Notes: a model not told the origin generated them from the letters alone. A stretch of DNA of 6,878 nt from Verrucomicrobiota bacterium (GCA_003217965.1 QHNB01000040.1:1-6878); one strand, 5' to 3'. Counted from the first letter of the stretch, positions 1 to 6,878 are shown. Numbers and translations are program-made.

Positions 1-1
1 G

Positions 2-457
2 ACGTCAATTAGCGCGAAGGTCTTTCGTAATTTCGCGCACTTCGTTAGCGTACCAATTTTTGATGTCGAGGATGAGGCGCACGCGTTTATCCGTTTTGCC
101 AACGACACCTTTGTCGAGTTGGAAACGAGCTGGGCGTCGAATCTCACAGATGACACTCCGGTCGGGCCCGAGTGGGTCGGGCGCGAGTCGAACAACGCCG
201 TGCTCTTTGGAACGAAAGGAACGCTGCGAATCAAACCCCTTACTCTGTTTGAAGATCAAAACGGCAAACTGGTGACGGTGCCGGTCGAGCCGCGGTATTC
301 TGATAACAGTTTTGAGATGCAGCTTCAGAATTTTGCTGCTGCCATCCGCGGTGAAGTGCCTGCCATCAACAATGCCGAACAGGCCTTCCAATTGATGGAA
401 ATGATTGACGGAATTTACGCGTCAAATGAACTCGGACGCGAGGTTCCAATTCCATAA
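2..457 (+). CDS. Gfo/Idh/MocA-family oxidoreductase, C-terminal part (5' end outside window)
   Basis: The frame is open from the window edge and gives about 151 residues ending in TAA at 455-457. The NAD(P)-binding Rossmann half lies outside the window. What remains reads like the alpha/beta substrate-binding C-terminal domain of this dehydrogenase family. It begins with a strand around FDVEDEAHAFIRFAND and continues with a beta-sheet pattern (FVELETSWASN), then an LFGTKGTLRI strand-turn. Near the end is a helix with NSFEMQLQNFAAAIRGE, followed by the typical ending in which a catch-all 'INNAEQAFQLMEMIDGIYASNELGREV' type helix closes the protein. Members oxidise or reduce sugars and related alcohols with NAD(P); the substrate cannot be told from this fragment. 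The gene runs towards the lipoprotein gene, with 73 bases between them. The family call rests on motif resemblance alone. Confidence 0.85.
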   Translation, partial: TSISAKVFRNFAHFVSVPIFDVEDEAHAFIRFANDTFVELETSWASNLTDDTPVGPEWVGRESNNAVLFGTKGTLRIKPLTLFEDQNGKLVTVPVEPRYSDNSFEMQLQNFAAAIRGEVPAINNAEQAFQLMEMIDGIYASNELGREVPIP

Positions 458-530
458 CAGCAGAGTTTTTTCGCGAGAAATACATCTGGCCGCGGTACTT
501 GCGCCGAATTGTCAGCAAAGCCATTCAACT

Positions 531-707
531 ATGAAAACACTTATCCTTCTCATTCCGGCTGCGGTGATGGCTGCCTTAACCTCCTGCACCACGGTCGAGA
601 CCCCACCGCCAACTACGGCCACCACCACTACGCACGAGACGACCACGGTCGCCCGGCCGACAACGGCGACACAGACGACGACCACGCACACCAGCGGCGG
701 CTACTAA
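531..707 (+). CDS. small threonine-rich lipoprotein
   Basis: This 58-residue protein has a classical lipoprotein signal peptide. A lysine at position 2 is followed by a hydrophobic stretch (LILLIPAAVMAA) and the lipobox LTSC, with the lipidated cysteine at residue 19. The predicted mature chain is only 40 residues, of which 20 are threonine, with three prolines in a row near its start and a C-terminal SGGY. It has no enzymatic motif and is probably disordered. It should be exported and anchored in a membrane, most likely at the periplasmic face. The ATG at 531 was chosen because it places the signal peptide at the N-terminus; the frame is open further upstream but does not read like protein there. 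No Shine-Dalgarno sequence is visible. A strong terminator follows directly, so the gene is probably transcribed alone. The function is unknown to me. Confidence 0.8.
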   Translation: MKTLILLIPAAVMAALTSCTTVETPPPTTATTTTHETTTVARPTTATQTTTTHTSGGY

Positions 708-727
708 TCGCTCGGGTTTGCTGCGAG

Positions 728-761
728 GAGCGCGCGCTTCAGTGGCGCGCGCTCTTTTCTT
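728..761 (+). terminator. intrinsic terminator after the lipoprotein gene
   Basis: A perfect 10-bp inverted repeat (GAGCGCGCGC at 728-737, GCGCGCGCTC at 745-754) encloses a 7-base loop and is followed by TTTTCTT at 755-761. In RNA the stem can extend by a G-U and an A-U pair. It lies 20 bases after the lipoprotein stop. The T-run is only on the + strand side, so it should terminate rightward transcription and protect gyrA from antisense reading. In the other direction the same hairpin sits just past the gyrA stop but has no U-tract. Confidence 0.9.
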
Positions 762-3078
762 ATCCGACCGGCGCTTCGACTTCGGCTTCGGCTTCTTCGG
801 CCTGGCTGACCACCGGGGCGATGGCTTGTAGTTTCTCGCCTTCGCGCAAAGTCAGCAGTTTTACTCCCATAGCATTACGGCCGGTCTCGCGGATTTCTTT
901 CACCCGGGTGCGTACCATCTGGCCTTTAGTCGTGATCAGCATGAGTTCGTCGTTGTCGGTCACACTTAGGGCGCCCACGACATTACCGGTTCGGTCCCCG
1001 GTTTTCATGGTGATGATGCCTTTGCCTCCGCGCGACTGCTTGCGATAATCATCAAACGGCGTGCGTTTCCCGATGCCGTTCTCGCCGGTAACGAGCAACA
1101 TGGCATTCGGGTTCACCACGGCGATTGCGACCACGTGATCGCCTTTATCCGGCCGGATCCCCCAAACGCCGACGGTATTTCGGCCCTGATCGCGCAACTG
1201 CTCTTCGTGAAAACGAAGACTCATGCCGCCCCTGGTGATCAGAACGAGTTCATTGTTCCCACCGGTCAATTTGGCGTCGATCAGGCAATCATCCGGCTCA
1301 ATTTGGATGGCGATGATGCCGCCTTTTCGCACATTCTGATAGTCTGACAGATTGGATTTTTTGACGATGCCGGAACGCGTCGCGAAAACGATATGAAAAT
1401 TTTCGTCCCATGTTTTATCGACTGCGTTTGCGCCGGTGCCGATTCGTTTTGATTGAACGCGAATGGTAGCAGCGATTTTTTCATCACTGCGCAGCTCGAG
1501 AATGTTCGCAATGGACCGGCCCTTTGCCGCGCGACCCATCTCGGGAATTTCGTAAACCTTTTCCACGTAAGCGCGACCAGATTCGGTGAAGAACATCAAA
1601 TAGTCGTGGGTAGTCGCAGCGAAAAGGTGTTCGACGAAATCGCCTTCATCTTCTTGCGTGGCGCCCTCACGCGTGGACATGCCGATGACCCCTTTACCGC
1701 CGCGTCGTTGCGCGCGGAAGGCGCTGACGGCGGTCCTCTTAATAAATCCGCCGTGGGTGATGCTGATGATGCAGCCTTCGTTGGCGATCAGATCTTCCAT
1801 TGCGATCTCGCCTTCGTCGGGCACGAGCTGGGTCAACCGGGGCGAGGCGTACTTATCGCGGATCTCCCGCAGTTCGCGTTTGATGATGGTGAAAACGCGC
1901 TGCTCTTTTGCCAGGATATCGCGCAAATCTTTGATCGTTTCCAGAAGCGCTTTGTATTCATTGACCACTTTCTCGCGCTCAAGTCCCGTTAATTGATATA
2001 ACCGGAGATCGAGAATCTGGTTGGCCTGGTGTTCGCTGAATGCGTAACGGCCGACAGTGAGGCGGCCTTCAGCGCGAATCAGGATTCCAATCGATTCGAC
2101 CTGTCGTCGTGTAAATTCAAAGGCGAGCAGCTTCACACGCGCTTCCTCACGGTTACTCGATCCGCGAATAATCCGGAGAAACTCATCCAGATTTGCGAGA
2201 GCGATCAGGTAACCTTCCAGCGTCTCCGCCCGCTCTTCCGCTTTGCGTAGTTCAAAGCGGGTACGCCGCAGCACGACATCGCGCCGATGTTCGATGTAAG
2301 CGGCATTCGCTTCCCGCAGGGAAAGCAGTTTGGGCCGGCCATGATCAATCGCGAGCATCGTCACCGCGAAGGAGGATTCCATCGCGGTGTGCTTGTAGAG
2401 GTTGTTGATAATGACCTTGGGATTGGCATCCCGTTTCAGCTCGATGACCACGCGCGTGTTTTCGTCCGACTCGTCGCGAATCGCGGTGATATCTGAAAGA
2501 ATCTTGTCATTCACCAACTCGGCGATGCGCTCGACCAGGGTAGCGCGATTGACGTTATATGGAATTTCCGTGATCACGATCTGCTCTCGATTTCCCTTCA
2601 GCTCCTCGATCCCTGCTTTGCCGCGCACTTTCATGCTGCCACGGCCGGTGCCGAGGTACTGTCGAATCCCGGCCACACCAAGAATTGCACAACCGGTCGG
2701 GAAATCCGCCCCCTTCACATGCTCCATCAACCCTTCGAGCGTAATGTCGGGATCGTCGATTTGGGCACAAATTCCGTCGATCACTTCGCCCAGATTGTGC
2801 GGCGGAATGTTCGTCGCCATGCCCACTGCAATGCCCGTTCCACCGTTGACGAGCAGATTCGGAAATGCGCTCGGGAAAACGGTCGGTTCAGTCCGGGTTT
2901 CATCATAATTGGGAACGAAATCGACCGTGTCCTTTTCCATGTCGGTCATGAGAGCGGCGCCGAGATGGGTCATGCGGGCCTCGGTGTAACGCATCGCCGC
3001 CGGCGGGTCGCCTTCGACCGAACCGAAGTTGCCTTGTCCATCGATGAGCGGTTCGCGCATTGCCCATGGCTGGGCCAT
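760..3078 (-). CDS. gyrA: DNA gyrase subunit A, main fragment downstream of an internal stop (residues 92-863)
   Basis: This holds nearly all of GyrA, the subunit that cuts, passes and reseals DNA. Numbered from the native start at 3351, the active-site pair is R121-Y122 (in AAMRYTEAR), the DNA-bending isoleucine is I174 (in GTGIAVGMATN), and the coiled-coil region includes LDLRLYQLTGLE at about 447-458. The C-terminal wrapping domain starts near residue 510. It carries the GyrA-box QRRGGKG at 548-554 (1690-1710), which marks gyrase as opposed to topoisomerase IV, and further blade repeats such as QSRGGKG and ETGRNAMG. The tail is acidic (EEAEAEVEA). The whole reading frame would be 863 residues, close to the family norm. 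The ATG at 3078 is an internal methionine (M92) with no ribosome binding site, so it is not a convincing natural start. The piece alone lacks the N-terminal helices needed with GyrB. The frame is clean to TAA at 760-762. Confidence 0.95.
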   Translation of the reverse strand: MAQPWAMREPLIDGQGNFGSVEGDPPAAMRYTEARMTHLGAALMTDMEKDTVDFVPNYDETRTEPTVFPSAFPNLLVNGGTGIAVGMATNIPPHNLGEVIDGICAQIDDPDITLEGLMEHVKGADFPTGCAILGVAGIRQYLGTGRGSMKVRGKAGIEELKGNREQIVITEIPYNVNRATLVERIAELVNDKILSDITAIRDESDENTRVVIELKRDANPKVIINNLYKHTAMESSFAVTMLAIDHGRPKLLSLREANAAYIEHRRDVVLRRTRFELRKAEERAETLEGYLIALANLDEFLRIIRGSSNREEARVKLLAFEFTRRQVESIGILIRAEGRLTVGRYAFSEHQANQILDLRLYQLTGLEREKVVNEYKALLETIKDLRDILAKEQRVFTIIKRELREIRDKYASPRLTQLVPDEGEIAMEDLIANEGCIISITHGGFIKRTAVSAFRAQRRGGKGVIGMSTREGATQEDEGDFVEHLFAATTHDYLMFFTESGRAYVEKVYEIPEMGRAAKGRSIANILELRSDEKIAATIRVQSKRIGTGANAVDKTWDENFHIVFATRSGIVKKSNLSDYQNVRKGGIIAIQIEPDDCLIDAKLTGGNNELVLITRGGMSLRFHEEQLRDQGRNTVGVWGIRPDKGDHVVAIAVVNPNAMLLVTGENGIGKRTPFDDYRKQSRGGKGIITMKTGDRTGNVVGALSVTDNDELMLITTKGQMVRTRVKEIRETGRNAMGVKLLTLREGEKLQAIAPVVSQAEEAEAEVEAPVG

Positions 3079-3093
3079 ATGGACGAGGGTGGG

Positions 3094-3096
3094 TTA
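3094..3096 (-). other. gyrA: in-frame TAA stop inside gyrA at the codon for Tyr86
   Basis: The minus-strand reading is GTG ATC TAA CCC ACC, giving V-I-stop-P-T. GyrA homologues have tyrosine here (E. coli Y86), so a single third-base change from TAC or TAT explains it. The affected base is 3094 on the + strand, directly after GGG, where TAC would make a run of four G. TAA is the normal terminator of gyrA itself, of the sulfotransferase, of the lipoprotein and of the oxidoreductase here, which argues against code reassignment. A sequence error or a minority variant is my preferred explanation; a real nonsense mutation or readthrough is possible. Confidence 0.95.
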
Positions 3097-3351
3097 GATC
3101 ACGGCTTCGCCGTGCGGATGATAATTACCGCTTGTGTCGCCACAAATCTTCGCGCATTTGCGGTGCTGCCGGCCAGGAAACAAGGAAAGATCGTGCATCG
3201 CGTAAAGGATGCGCCGCTGTGATGGCTTGAGTCCGTCGCGCGCTTCTGGCAGAGCGCGCGAGATGATGACCGACATCGAGTAGTCGAGGAATGAACGTGA
3301 GACTTCTTCGGCGACGTTGATCGGTTCTACTTTCTCGTTCGCGTTGTACAT
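3094..3351 (-). CDS. gyrA: DNA gyrase subunit A, N-terminal fragment (residues 1-85)
   Basis: This is the native start of gyrA. Its product begins MYNANEKVEP and runs through FLDYSMSVIISRALPEARDG and LKPSQRRILYAM, the conserved opening of type IIA A subunits, to NYHPHGEAVI. R32, H78 and H80, which line the cleavage site in E. coli GyrA, are all present, and numbering matches E. coli exactly in this part. Translation then meets TAA at codon 86. The fragment shares its frame with the main fragment (the two starts differ by 91 codons). Alone it would be an incomplete winged-helix region. The start lies 3 bases after the sulfotransferase stop (TAA TCC ATG), and no Shine-Dalgarno is visible, so translation probably depends on coupling with the upstream gene. 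Confidence 0.92.
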   Translation of the reverse strand: MYNANEKVEPINVAEEVSRSFLDYSMSVIISRALPEARDGLKPSQRRILYAMHDLSLFPGRQHRKCAKICGDTSGNYHPHGEAVI

Positions 3352-3354
3352 GGA

Positions 3355-4128
3355 TTAGCGCACGGCAACGGTTGCTGAAGATGTGGTTCGGTAGCGCCGT
3401 TCCCACTCATCCGAAATCGCATCGCTCTGTTTCACCGTAATCGGCTCACCGATTTTCGATCCGCGTTGCAGGGCAATACCAAGAAAATCCAGAACACTTC
3501 TCACGGTCCGTTTGTAATCGCGGCTGAGTTGCTCGTACTCAATCGTCAGAAGAGCACCAGGAAAATTGTCAAAGAAGCGGTCCCAGGCAGCTTCCTCGAT
3601 CTCCCCTTCCCGCAGGCATTGGGCAATCAGGTCTCGATCAAAGTGCGCTTCACCCACGGCATTTTTTCCGTCGGCCAATTTCCACAAGCCGGTTTGCATG
3701 GCCCGCGCCTTCGAGATTGCCTGGCGCAGCTTATCGCGCCGAATGATCCGGATGAATTGGAGTCGCGGAAACGCGGAACGGAGCACGTCCAAGTCGGTCG
3801 AATCGGGGCTGGCAAATTGCCCTGTTCCTCGCAGCCTCGCCAGAAATCCTTCCAGAGACCAACCCATTAGTTTAAACCCGAACACGCCGTTTGAAGTGGC
3901 GGTGGCATCAATGATGCCGCGAACATAGCGAGCATAATCGCTCCCCGGATCGAGACCGTATTTCGCTCCGTAACCTGATTGAAAGAGCTCCGAGAAAAAT
4001 TGTTTTGGCTGGCCTGCGCGCCCCGTTTCGCGCAACGCATCGGTGAGCAGGTTACTGCCCGATCTGGCCACGGCACAGACGACATAACAACGCCGAGGAT
4101 GTCGGAGATTGCGCAATAGACCGGCCAT
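3355..4128 (-). CDS. Stf0-like sulfotransferase
   Basis: This 257-residue protein resembles Stf0 / NodH-type sulfotransferases, which move a sulfuryl group from PAPS to a sugar or other hydroxyl acceptor; mycobacterial Stf0 sulfates trehalose. The N-terminal YVVCAVARSGSNLL (residues 15-28) matches the PAPS 5'-phosphosulfate loop, with R22-S23-G24-S25. The stretch RLQFIRIIRRDKLRQAISKARAMQTGLW (about 122-149) matches the family's 3'-phosphate region, where the usual form is 'R.DK..QAIS...A.QTG.W'. Near the end, IEYEQLSRDYKRTVRSVLDFLGI is the standard closing sulfotransferase helix pattern. No signal peptide or membrane segment is seen, so it is probably cytoplasmic. The ATG at 4128 starts 5 bases after gyrB ends; a TTG at 4137 would overlap the gyrB stop by 4 bases (TTGA), and I cannot decide between them. 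The acceptor is unknown. Confidence 0.8.
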   Translation of the reverse strand: MAGLLRNLRHPRRCYVVCAVARSGSNLLTDALRETGRAGQPKQFFSELFQSGYGAKYGLDPGSDYARYVRGIIDATATSNGVFGFKLMGWSLEGFLARLRGTGQFASPDSTDLDVLRSAFPRLQFIRIIRRDKLRQAISKARAMQTGLWKLADGKNAVGEAHFDRDLIAQCLREGEIEEAAWDRFFDNFPGALLTIEYEQLSRDYKRTVRSVLDFLGIALQRGSKIGEPITVKQSDAISDEWERRYRTTSSATVAVR

Positions 4129-4133
4129 TACGA

Positions 4134-6629
4134 TCAAACGTCCAGGTTTCGGACATTGAGGGCGTTGTCTTCAATAAATTGCCGGCGCGGTTCGACAACG
4201 TCGCCCATAAGAATTGTGAACATTTTGTCAGCATCGACCGCGTTATCTTCGTTCAGGTCGACCTTGAGCAATTTGCGCTTTTCCGGGTTCATTGTCGTCT
4301 CGAAAAGTTCTTTCGCGTTCATCTCGCCTAGACCTTTGAAACGTTTGATCTGCACGCCGCGGCGACCGATCTCCAAAATCTTTTGCAAAATTTCCGGAAT
4401 GGAAAAGAGCGGATGCGAAACAGCGCGATCTCCTTCGCCTTCAATCAATTCAAAAATCGGACGGTCGCTGGCAGCGTAGTGATCGACCTTCAAACCCTTG
4501 CGAGCCAGTTCCGCGATCAACTTCTGGATCGTGGTCGATTCATGCAGCTCGACCAATTTCCCACGACGACGTGTGGCGCCGTTGGTTTTGACCGGTCCGC
4601 TCGTGAGCGGCAGTAGTTCTTGTCCCATCTCGGTGTCGAACAAGTTGAGATCGAGATTTCCCTCGTGGAATTCGCGGACAGCATGCTCGTCGTGAAAATA
4701 GTGAACGGCCTCTTCGTTGCCGTCGCGCACCTTCACCAGATAGCTCAATTTGGCCAGCTTTCCGAGCGACTCGAGGATGTCCTTTAGCTGTGCGGCCGTC
4801 ACTTCTTTGTTATCGGCCAAATTTTTCAAGCGCACGTCTTCGGCCCCGAGCGAAATTAGGATTTTGTTCAGTTGCACGTCATCGTCGACATACTCTTCGC
4901 GCTTCTTGCGTTTGATCTGATAAAGGGGCGGTTGCGCGATGTAGATCCGGCCAGCCCGCACGAGCTCCGTCATTTGCCGGAAGAAAAAGGTGAGCAACAG
5001 AGTGCGAATGTGCGAACCGTCCACGTCGGCATCGGTCATAATAATGATCCGCCCGTAGCGCAGCTTCGCGATATCGAAATTTCCTTCCTCCTTACCGTTG
5101 CCATCCTCTTTTGGCTTTCCAATGCCGGTACCGATGGCGGTGATCATCGATTGGATCTCGTTGTTCTTGAGAAATTGATCGATCCGTGCCTTCTCAACGT
5201 TGATCAGTTTGCCCCGAATGGGCAGGATCGCTTGATATCGGCGATCACGGCCTTGCTTGGCCGAACCACCTGCGGAGTCGCCCTCAACAATGTAAAGCTC
5301 GGTCAGCTCCGGGTCGCGTTCACTGCAATCCGCCAGTTTGCCTGGAAGTCCGCCTCCTGTCAGCGCGCCTTTGCGAATGGTCTCGCGCGCTTTGCGTGCC
5401 GCTTCCCGGGCCCGCGCCGCCGTCAGTACTTTTTCAAAAACGCGCCGCGCCACCGGCGGATTTTGATCGAAATAGGTCATTAAGCCGTCGTAAACGACCG
5501 AGTTCACCACTCCGTCGATCTCGGTGTTAACGAGCTTAACCTTGGTCTGGGATTCAAATCTTGGATTCGGCAGTTTGATGCTTAAGACGCAGACCAAACC
5601 TTCACGCACGTCGTCGCCCGAAATCGATGGATCTTTCTCTTTAACCAAAGCGTTCGATCGCGCGTATTGATTGATGGCCCGGGTGAGGGCGGTCCGAAAT
5701 CCGGTTAAATGGGTGCCGCCATCGGGATTGGGAATCGAATTCGCGAACGGCAAAATCTGATCGTTGTAGCTGTCGTTGTACTGCAGGACGCAATCGATGA
5801 AGACTTCATCTCGTTGTCGTGAGATGACGATGGGTTTGGGGTGAATCACCTGCTTGTTTTCGCCCAATTGCCGAACAAACTCCTCGATGCCGTGTTTGTA
5901 ATAAAAGAGCTCCTTTTTTGGCGTGGCCGAACGTTCATCAATCAGCGCGATTTCCAGTCCGGGATTTAAAAAGGCCAACTCCCGCAGCCGTGTGGCCAAG
6001 CGTTCGAATTTGAATTCAGTGGTGATAGTGAAAATTGTCGGGTCAGGCAGAAAGGTGACGAGCGTGCCCGTGTTCCTTTTATTTTTGACCTCGCCGATGA
6101 TGTCGAGTTTCTGAGTGGTTTTGCCCCGCTCGAAAGCCATGTGATAAACCTTGCCTTCGCGCGTGACTTCGACTTTGAACCAATCGCTCAACGCGTTGAC
6201 GCATTTTGCGCCCACTCCATGCAAACCTCCCGAATATTTGTACGCGCCCTGCCCAAATTTTCCGCCGGCATGCAAGTTCGTCAGCACCAGCTCCACCGCC
6301 GGCATCTTCCATTTCGGATGAATATCGACCGGAATGCCGCGGCCATTGTCCCGGACCGAGACCGAGCCGTCGACGTGAATGGTGACATCTATTTTCGAGC
6401 AATAGCCGGCGAGATGTTCGTCGATTGAGTTGTCGAGCACCTCAAACACCATGTGATGGAGACCGCGTTCATCCGGATCTCCGATGTACATGCCAGGGCG
6501 TTTCCGAACCGCCTCAAGACCTTCCAGTTTGTCGATCTGGGCGGCATCGTACTTTTGTGCGGTATTGACGCCGGTCATTCGATCAGACGACGAAAATTTG
6601 GCCGGCAACTCGTCCTCGGTTTTAGGCAT
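4134..6629 (-). CDS. gyrB: DNA gyrase subunit B
   Basis: GyrB is the ATPase subunit of gyrase and pairs with GyrA in an A2B2 enzyme. Counting from the ATG at 6629 the protein has 831 residues. The GHKL ATPase domain shows E63 (the catalytic base, in VFEVLDN), N67, DNGRGIP at 94-100 and GGLHGVG at 134-140. The transducer has QTK at 361-363, the counterpart of E. coli Q335-K337. The TOPRIM domain has EGDSAGGSAKQGRDR at 449-463 and the metal-binding DADVDGSHIRT from 533. An insertion of roughly 170-180 residues (about 578-755) separates PPLYQIK from the final FKGLGEMN (764-771), as in E. coli, so it is the long form. The N-terminal extension before the ATPase core is about 30 residues, serine- and threonine-rich. 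A GTG at 6650 and an ATG at 6578 are alternative starts; none has a visible Shine-Dalgarno. It leads a gyrB-sulfotransferase-gyrA unit. Confidence 0.95.
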   Translation of the reverse strand: MPKTEDELPAKFSSSDRMTGVNTAQKYDAAQIDKLEGLEAVRKRPGMYIGDPDERGLHHMVFEVLDNSIDEHLAGYCSKIDVTIHVDGSVSVRDNGRGIPVDIHPKWKMPAVELVLTNLHAGGKFGQGAYKYSGGLHGVGAKCVNALSDWFKVEVTREGKVYHMAFERGKTTQKLDIIGEVKNKRNTGTLVTFLPDPTIFTITTEFKFERLATRLRELAFLNPGLEIALIDERSATPKKELFYYKHGIEEFVRQLGENKQVIHPKPIVISRQRDEVFIDCVLQYNDSYNDQILPFANSIPNPDGGTHLTGFRTALTRAINQYARSNALVKEKDPSISGDDVREGLVCVLSIKLPNPRFESQTKVKLVNTEIDGVVNSVVYDGLMTYFDQNPPVARRVFEKVLTAARAREAARKARETIRKGALTGGGLPGKLADCSERDPELTELYIVEGDSAGGSAKQGRDRRYQAILPIRGKLINVEKARIDQFLKNNEIQSMITAIGTGIGKPKEDGNGKEEGNFDIAKLRYGRIIIMTDADVDGSHIRTLLLTFFFRQMTELVRAGRIYIAQPPLYQIKRKKREEYVDDDVQLNKILISLGAEDVRLKNLADNKEVTAAQLKDILESLGKLAKLSYLVKVRDGNEEAVHYFHDEHAVREFHEGNLDLNLFDTEMGQELLPLTSGPVKTNGATRRRGKLVELHESTTIQKLIAELARKGLKVDHYAASDRPIFELIEGEGDRAVSHPLFSIPEILQKILEIGRRGVQIKRFKGLGEMNAKELFETTMNPEKRKLLKVDLNEDNAVDADKMFTILMGDVVEPRRQFIEDNALNVRNLDV

Positions 6630-6650
6630 AGAAGATGGTCGCGCGACCAC

Positions 6651-6878
6651 AGTATTGGAAGGTAACTAGAAACGGCTCTTTGGCCAACAAATTTATCGGT
6701 TATTTTTCGGGGATGAAACACCAGATATCGCGCTAGAGCCCTTTAAAAACCCAGCCTGTTGTGCGCGAGCGGGCAGTTCACCATCATTCGTTTAGTGCCA
6801 CTTGACCAGCTCGCCGGCGAACCGGAAAATGGCGGCGCTTTATGCGTCTACAAACGCTTTATGAAGGCCGCTGGATCT
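6651..6878. other. upstream region of gyrB, no supported gene
   Basis: This stretch must hold the gyrB promoter if the gene is transcribed from nearby, but I see no convincing sigma-70-like pair. On the minus strand a weak candidate is TTGGCC, then 17 bases, then TACCTT; another -10-like GATAAA lies further out. All three minus-strand frames contain stops in the part nearest the window edge. One + strand frame is open from 6747 to the end (44 codons), too short to call without homology. Confidence 0.4.

Noticed and set aside
428..472. A terminator at the end of the oxidoreductase gene (short CTCG/CGAG stem followed later by a run of six T)
   Set aside because: The stem is short with a bulge and lies about 20 bases from the T-run, so the geometry does not fit an intrinsic terminator.
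1453..1992. Long + strand open frames across the gyrA and gyrB regions
   Set aside because: They are antisense to clearly conserved gyrase coding sequence and their translations show no domain; they follow from codon bias on the other strand.
3078..3096. A natural two-part GyrA with restart at M92
   Set aside because: There is no ribosome binding site before the ATG at 3078, the split falls inside a conserved helix-turn region, and a single base change restores a full-length protein.
6811..6820. Perfect 10-bp palindrome TCGCCGGCGA upstream of gyrB, considered as an operator
   Set aside because: It is short, GC-rich and not repeated in the upstream region, so chance is sufficient.
6747..6878. 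A + strand open frame reaching the window edge (possible divergent gene starting at TTG 6759 or GTG 6795)
   Set aside because: Forty-four codons without a stop is unremarkable at this base composition, there is no ATG start in frame near its beginning and no ribosome binding site, and I recognise no family in the translation.

Overview
The window looks like part of a bacterial chromosome, moderately GC-rich, that carries a DNA gyrase locus. The gyrase proteins resemble those I associate with the Planctomycetes-Verrucomicrobia-Chlamydiae group, and most likely a verrucomicrobial relative. GyrA has the HPHGEAVI...PTLVHMAQPW type of quinolone-region sequence, and GyrB has the long E. coli-like insertion after the TOPRIM domain. 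This taxonomic call rests on recalled family resemblance and was not searched.

Layout, left to right. On the + strand: the 3' end of a Gfo/Idh/MocA-family oxidoreductase (cut by the window edge, to 457), then a 58-residue threonine-rich lipoprotein (531-707) followed by a strong intrinsic terminator (728-761). On the - strand, converging on that terminator and reading from right to left: gyrB (from about 6629 down to 4134), a Stf0-like sulfotransferase gene (4128 to 3355), and gyrA (3351 to 760). The three are packed almost without gaps (5 nt or a 4-nt overlap, then 3 nt), so they look like one transcription unit. The last about 230 bases (6651-6878) are the region upstream of gyrB, with no gene I can support.

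GyrB (ATPase, TOPRIM) and GyrA (breakage-reunion core, wrapping C-terminal domain) form the A2B2 topoisomerase that introduces negative supercoils. The sulfotransferase between them has no obvious link to gyrase.

The main anomaly is an in-frame TAA in gyrA at codon 86 (3094-3096), where the family has tyrosine. Everything else in gyrA is intact and in the same frame on both sides. As read, the gene is split into an 85-residue and a 772-residue piece. Because gyrase is essential and TAA ends several other genes here, a base-call or assembly error, or a minority variant, is more likely than recoding. If it is real, it is remarkable. No mobile element, CRISPR array, tRNA or rRNA was seen.
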